Positions 43,291 through 45,753 of a DNA stretch of 45,753 bases are shown piece by piece (position 1 is the stretch's first letter; every line of letters starts with the position of its first letter). The notes under the pieces were generated by a model. The model was given only the letters and a program-made list of their open reading frames with translations. It was not told the DNA's origin and ran no database searches. Both the position numbers and the translations under genes were made by a program. The stretch comes from Acidimicrobiia bacterium (GTDB lineage: Bacteria > Actinomycetota > Acidimicrobiia > Spongiisociales > UBA5794). The stretch spans positions 1 to 45,753 of the forward strand of contig JASJCF010000004.1 of assembly GCA_030066265.1 (NCBI GenBank), given 5' to 3'.

Positions 43291-43296
43291 AGCGTA
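43291..43296 (-). promoter_or_regulatory. Putative -10 box (TACGCT) of the M3 peptidase
   Basis: On the minus strand, TACGCT ends 7 bases before ATG 43283. The gap 43284-43366 also holds further GTACCG copies at 43324 and 43359, which may be alternative promoters or operator sites. Confidence 0.45.
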
Positions 43297-43366
43297 CCGC
43301 CACCAAGCCGGGTCTCAGCAGGCGTACCGGCCGACGTGTGAGTGGATCGGGCGTGTGGGTACCGGT

Positions 43367-44353
43367 TCAGACGTCGAGGTCGGCCGGGCCCACGACCACG
43401 GTGACCGGCAGGTGATCCGCGCCGATGTCGGGCCCCGTCGACAGCTCCAGGGGGGTGACCGCCGGCGTCATCAGGACCACATCGATCGGGATCCCGATCC
43501 AGCCGCCGATCAGGGGGATTCCGGTCACGGGCCAGGTCGACAGATAGCCCTTCCCCTCTGTGGCATCGCGCAAGTCGGTGGATCCGAGGAGGTTCCGCAT
43601 GTCGGATGCGAATCGTGTGGCGCCGAGGTTTCCGACGACGGCCACCGGCGAGGACGATTCGTTCACGATGTCTTCGATCACCGTGAGGCGTTCTTGGAGT
43701 GCTTCTGACTTACGGCTGTCGGTTGCCAATTCGCCCCACGCAGTGACGATGTCGACCGATCCACCGTCCGACGGGACGCTCACCACGATCACCTGCTGGG
43801 CGTACTCGGGCGTCGAGACCTCTCGCACGGCGAAGTCCTGGGTCCCGAGCACCACGATGCCACTGCGATCCTCGAACTCGGGGCGGGCGAGCACCCGGTA
43901 CGGGGAGCCGTCGACCGCAAGGGGCGCCATGCGTTCGATGGTGACTCCCTGAGCGATGATGAGGTCCGCTTCCGAATCGAACAGCCACCGCAGGGTCTCG
44001 GTCTCGTCCGACGATCCGCCGTAGAGATCGACTGCCACGACCGTCGTGCCGTCTTCACCGGTTCCTGCAGGTTGTGATCCGAACCACAGAGGAGCGAGGA
44101 GGAACGCATTGACGACCACGACGACCAGGAAGACGATCGTCGACCAGCCTCTCGACGTGAGGGCGTAGACGACAGCGGCGATGAGGGCGGCCCACATGAG
44201 TTGCCACCGGAAGTTTGCGGCGAGGTCGAACCCCCACCAAGCGCCACCGAAGAATGAGGCAACGGTGGCGATGGCGGACATCACTCCCAAGCCGAGCGCC
44301 ATGATGATGACGGCGGCTCTGAGTCCTGACCCGATTCCCGTCGACGTCGTCAC
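43367..44353 (-). CDS. Membrane protein with a degenerate endonuclease/exonuclease/phosphatase (EEP) domain
   Basis: A 328-residue protein. About four hydrophobic segments (roughly 10-35, 45-62, 66-85) precede a YafD-like EEP domain (about 100-325). The EEP landmarks can be traced but several catalytic residues differ: VVAVDLYGG replaces the Asn-containing first strand, DLIIAQGV lacks the metal-binding Glu, VVGNLGAT replaces GDFNAT, and IDVVLM lacks the usual His. The terminal GADHLPVTV keeps Asp-His. The domain may therefore be non-catalytic. The GTG start overlaps the stop of the PQQ propeller gene as GTGA, so both are translated from one message. Confidence 0.75.
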   Translation of the reverse strand: MTTSTGIGSGLRAAVIIMALGLGVMSAIATVASFFGGAWWGFDLAANFRWQLMWAALIAAVVYALTSRGWSTIVFLVVVVVNAFLLAPLWFGSQPAGTGEDGTTVVAVDLYGGSSDETETLRWLFDSEADLIIAQGVTIERMAPLAVDGSPYRVLARPEFEDRSGIVVLGTQDFAVREVSTPEYAQQVIVVSVPSDGGSVDIVTAWGELATDSRKSEALQERLTVIEDIVNESSSPVAVVGNLGATRFASDMRNLLGSTDLRDATEGKGYLSTWPVTGIPLIGGWIGIPIDVVLMTPAVTPLELSTGPDIGADHLPVTVVVGPADLDV

Positions 44354-45753
44354 GTACCGAAAGCGTACATGAAACCGTCTCGAGAGCCCACGTAGATCGC
44401 GCCGTTCCACACGGCCGGCGTGGACTCGACGCAGCCTCTCGTGCCGATCGGCAGCTGCCACAGTTCGACGGGTGCGAGCGGATCGGTGAGGTCATAGGCC
44501 CGCAAGCCCGGCGCCTCCGTGAAGCAGTCGACGGCGACCACGAGGGCGTCGTCGACGATGGCCGGCGACGACCACGCATTCACGCCGACGTCGTCCTCCC
44601 AGACGATGACGCCCGAATCGGTGTCGATGGCAAGCAGGTTGCCGCTGTCGGTGGGGACGAAGAGGAGACCTGCGGGGTGAAGGGCAGGAGTCGCCCACAC
44701 CCCGGTGTCCTGACCTCGCGCGGCAGGGATCTCCACGCTCCACACGATGGGTTCGAGTGAGGTCAGTGGATCACCCACCGGGACCGAGGTGTCGAGCTTG
44801 ACGAGCTGGCCCACTTCGCGCACTCGCCGTGCTGCGGTGTTGTTGTTCTTCTCGTGGTCGGCGTGGGCGACGACGTAGAGGTAGCCCTCATCGTCGATCG
44901 TGATGGTCGAGTCGATGTCGTCCCCCATCCAGAAGTCGAAGAACACCTCGGCGGTCCCGTTCTCGATGTCCGATAGATCGACGCCCACCACGCGTCCGCC
45001 ACTCGTCGCGAAGTAGGCCTTCTCGTCGAACACCGCAGTCGAGTTCTCGACTGAGTGCTGGCGTCCGAGCAGCTCGAAGAGCTCGTCGGTCCATGCCGGC
45101 ATCTGATAGACCACCTCGGGATCGACCGTCACCATGCCCTCGTCGTCGTAGCCGCGATTGAGCTTGATGGCGAACCACCAGCTGTTCTCGCCGCCGACGT
45201 AGAGCATGTCGTCGATGACCACGGGATTGGAGTCCCAGTCGTCGTTCCACATGCCCTCCACGGCTTTGGCATGGAGGGACCAGACCTCGCGCACCTCGTC
45301 GCCATCCAATGCGAGGATGCGGAAGCGAGGGTCGCGAGAACCCGCGTACAGCAGCGGGAATCCATCAGGATCGAGCGTGATGGTTCCCTTGATGATGTCG
45401 CCCATGTCGAAGCCGGATCGGAGCTGGTCCCCGGACTCTGCGTCCAGGAAGTGGATCTGCTTGTCGTAGGCCCCGAAGATCAGCTCGGTCCGGCCGTCGC
45501 TGCGCTCGTAGACCAGGGGCTGCCCGGTCCATCCGGTGCCCGACCAGGTCTTCGGCTGGTTCCCCACAGGGGAGTCGCCGGTCATCGCCCGATCCGGGTA
45601 CCTCCAGAGTCGTTCCGGAGCCGATGCGGGAACGGGGCCCGTCCCGAAAAAGGTCCGTGTGGGATTGCCGCGGAACATCGTGAGGCCGTTGACCGTGCCC
45701 CATGGCCGGAAGAGGCTGTCGGCGGTGACGATCCCGGTCGGCTGGAGAGGCTG
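44350..45753 (-). CDS. PQQ-like beta-propeller repeat protein (5' end outside the window)
   Basis: The frame is open from the stop at 44350 through the window end, so the N-terminus is missing; the first internal ATG is at 45678. The visible 467 residues hold TMFRGNPTRTFFGTGPVP and then several propeller blades with repeated patterns such as GSRDPRFRILALDGD, YFATSGGRVVGVDL, NLLAIDTDSGVIVWEDDVG and IYVGSRDGFMYAF. The domain is YncE/BamB/PQQ-like and probably lies outside the membrane, but the signal region is not visible. No PQQ-binding enzyme active site was recognised. It forms a unit with the EEP-like membrane protein. Confidence 0.82.
   Translation of the reverse strand, partial: QPLQPTGIVTADSLFRPWGTVNGLTMFRGNPTRTFFGTGPVPASAPERLWRYPDRAMTGDSPVGNQPKTWSGTGWTGQPLVYERSDGRTELIFGAYDKQIHFLDAESGDQLRSGFDMGDIIKGTITLDPDGFPLLYAGSRDPRFRILALDGDEVREVWSLHAKAVEGMWNDDWDSNPVVIDDMLYVGGENSWWFAIKLNRGYDDEGMVTVDPEVVYQMPAWTDELFELLGRQHSVENSTAVFDEKAYFATSGGRVVGVDLSDIENGTAEVFFDFWMGDDIDSTITIDDEGYLYVVAHADHEKNNNTAARRVREVGQLVKLDTSVPVGDPLTSLEPIVWSVEIPAARGQDTGVWATPALHPAGLLFVPTDSGNLLAIDTDSGVIVWEDDVGVNAWSSPAIVDDALVVAVDCFTEAPGLRAYDLTDPLAPVELWQLPIGTRGCVESTPAVWNGAIYVGSRDGFMYAFGT

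Overview
The window is GC-rich bacterial chromosome, densely packed, with many 4-base ATGA/GTGA start-stop overlaps. Gene content and order point to the Actinomycetota: a DUF501 gene between an FtsB/DivIC-like gene and ppx, the mfd-mazG-eno-ftsB-DUF501-ppx run, the glmU-prs-rplY-pth run, a mycobacterial-type MenB, and -10 boxes of the TANNNT type placed 6-9 bases before start codons, as in leaderless mRNAs. The lack of rpf next to rsmA and the presence of aceK make a deep actinobacterial lineage such as Acidimicrobiia plausible. That placement is inference; no marker tree was possible here.

Region 1 (1-23391, nearly all plus strand) is a long housekeeping series: rsmI, a convergent AbrB/zinc-knuckle gene, metG-tatD-rsmA-ispE, tRNA-Gln, glmU-prs, then an isocitrate dehydrogenase kinase/phosphatase (aceK) and a YjbQ protein inserted before rplY-pth. 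It continues with glpK, pgsA, an epimerase, mfd, a PpiC lipoprotein, a two-part MazG, eno, ftsB, DUF501 and ppx. It covers tRNA and rRNA maturation, cell-envelope precursors (IspE, GlmU, PgsA), nucleotide supply and hygiene (Prs, MazG) and repair (Mfd).

Region 2 (23396-32834) is more accessory. It holds an EF-G paralogue divergent from tRNA-Leu(UAA), a PLDc_N/SHOCT membrane protein divergent from a GGDEF-EAL protein, a GNAT plus NDP-forming acyl-CoA synthetase fusion followed by a CBS-BON protein and an alpha/beta hydrolase, and a DUF3159-like membrane protein. Between the last two lies an array of perfect triloop hairpins (31957-32141), the most unusual non-coding element in the window.

Region 3 (32876-39110) is a menaquinone cluster with menF and menE on the plus strand and menB-menA-menD on the minus strand; menC and a clear menH are absent from the window. 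Region 4 (39135-45753) carries an SDR lacking its catalytic Tyr and Lys, a two-HKD phospholipase D/cardiolipin synthase-like protein, an M3 oligopeptidase, a membrane protein with a decayed EEP (exonuclease/endonuclease/phosphatase) domain, and a partial PQQ-type beta-propeller running off the end.

No rRNA, CRISPR array, insertion sequence, integrase or phage gene was seen. No stretch over 300 bases lacks a gene; the longest gap, 31952-32186, is the hairpin array.
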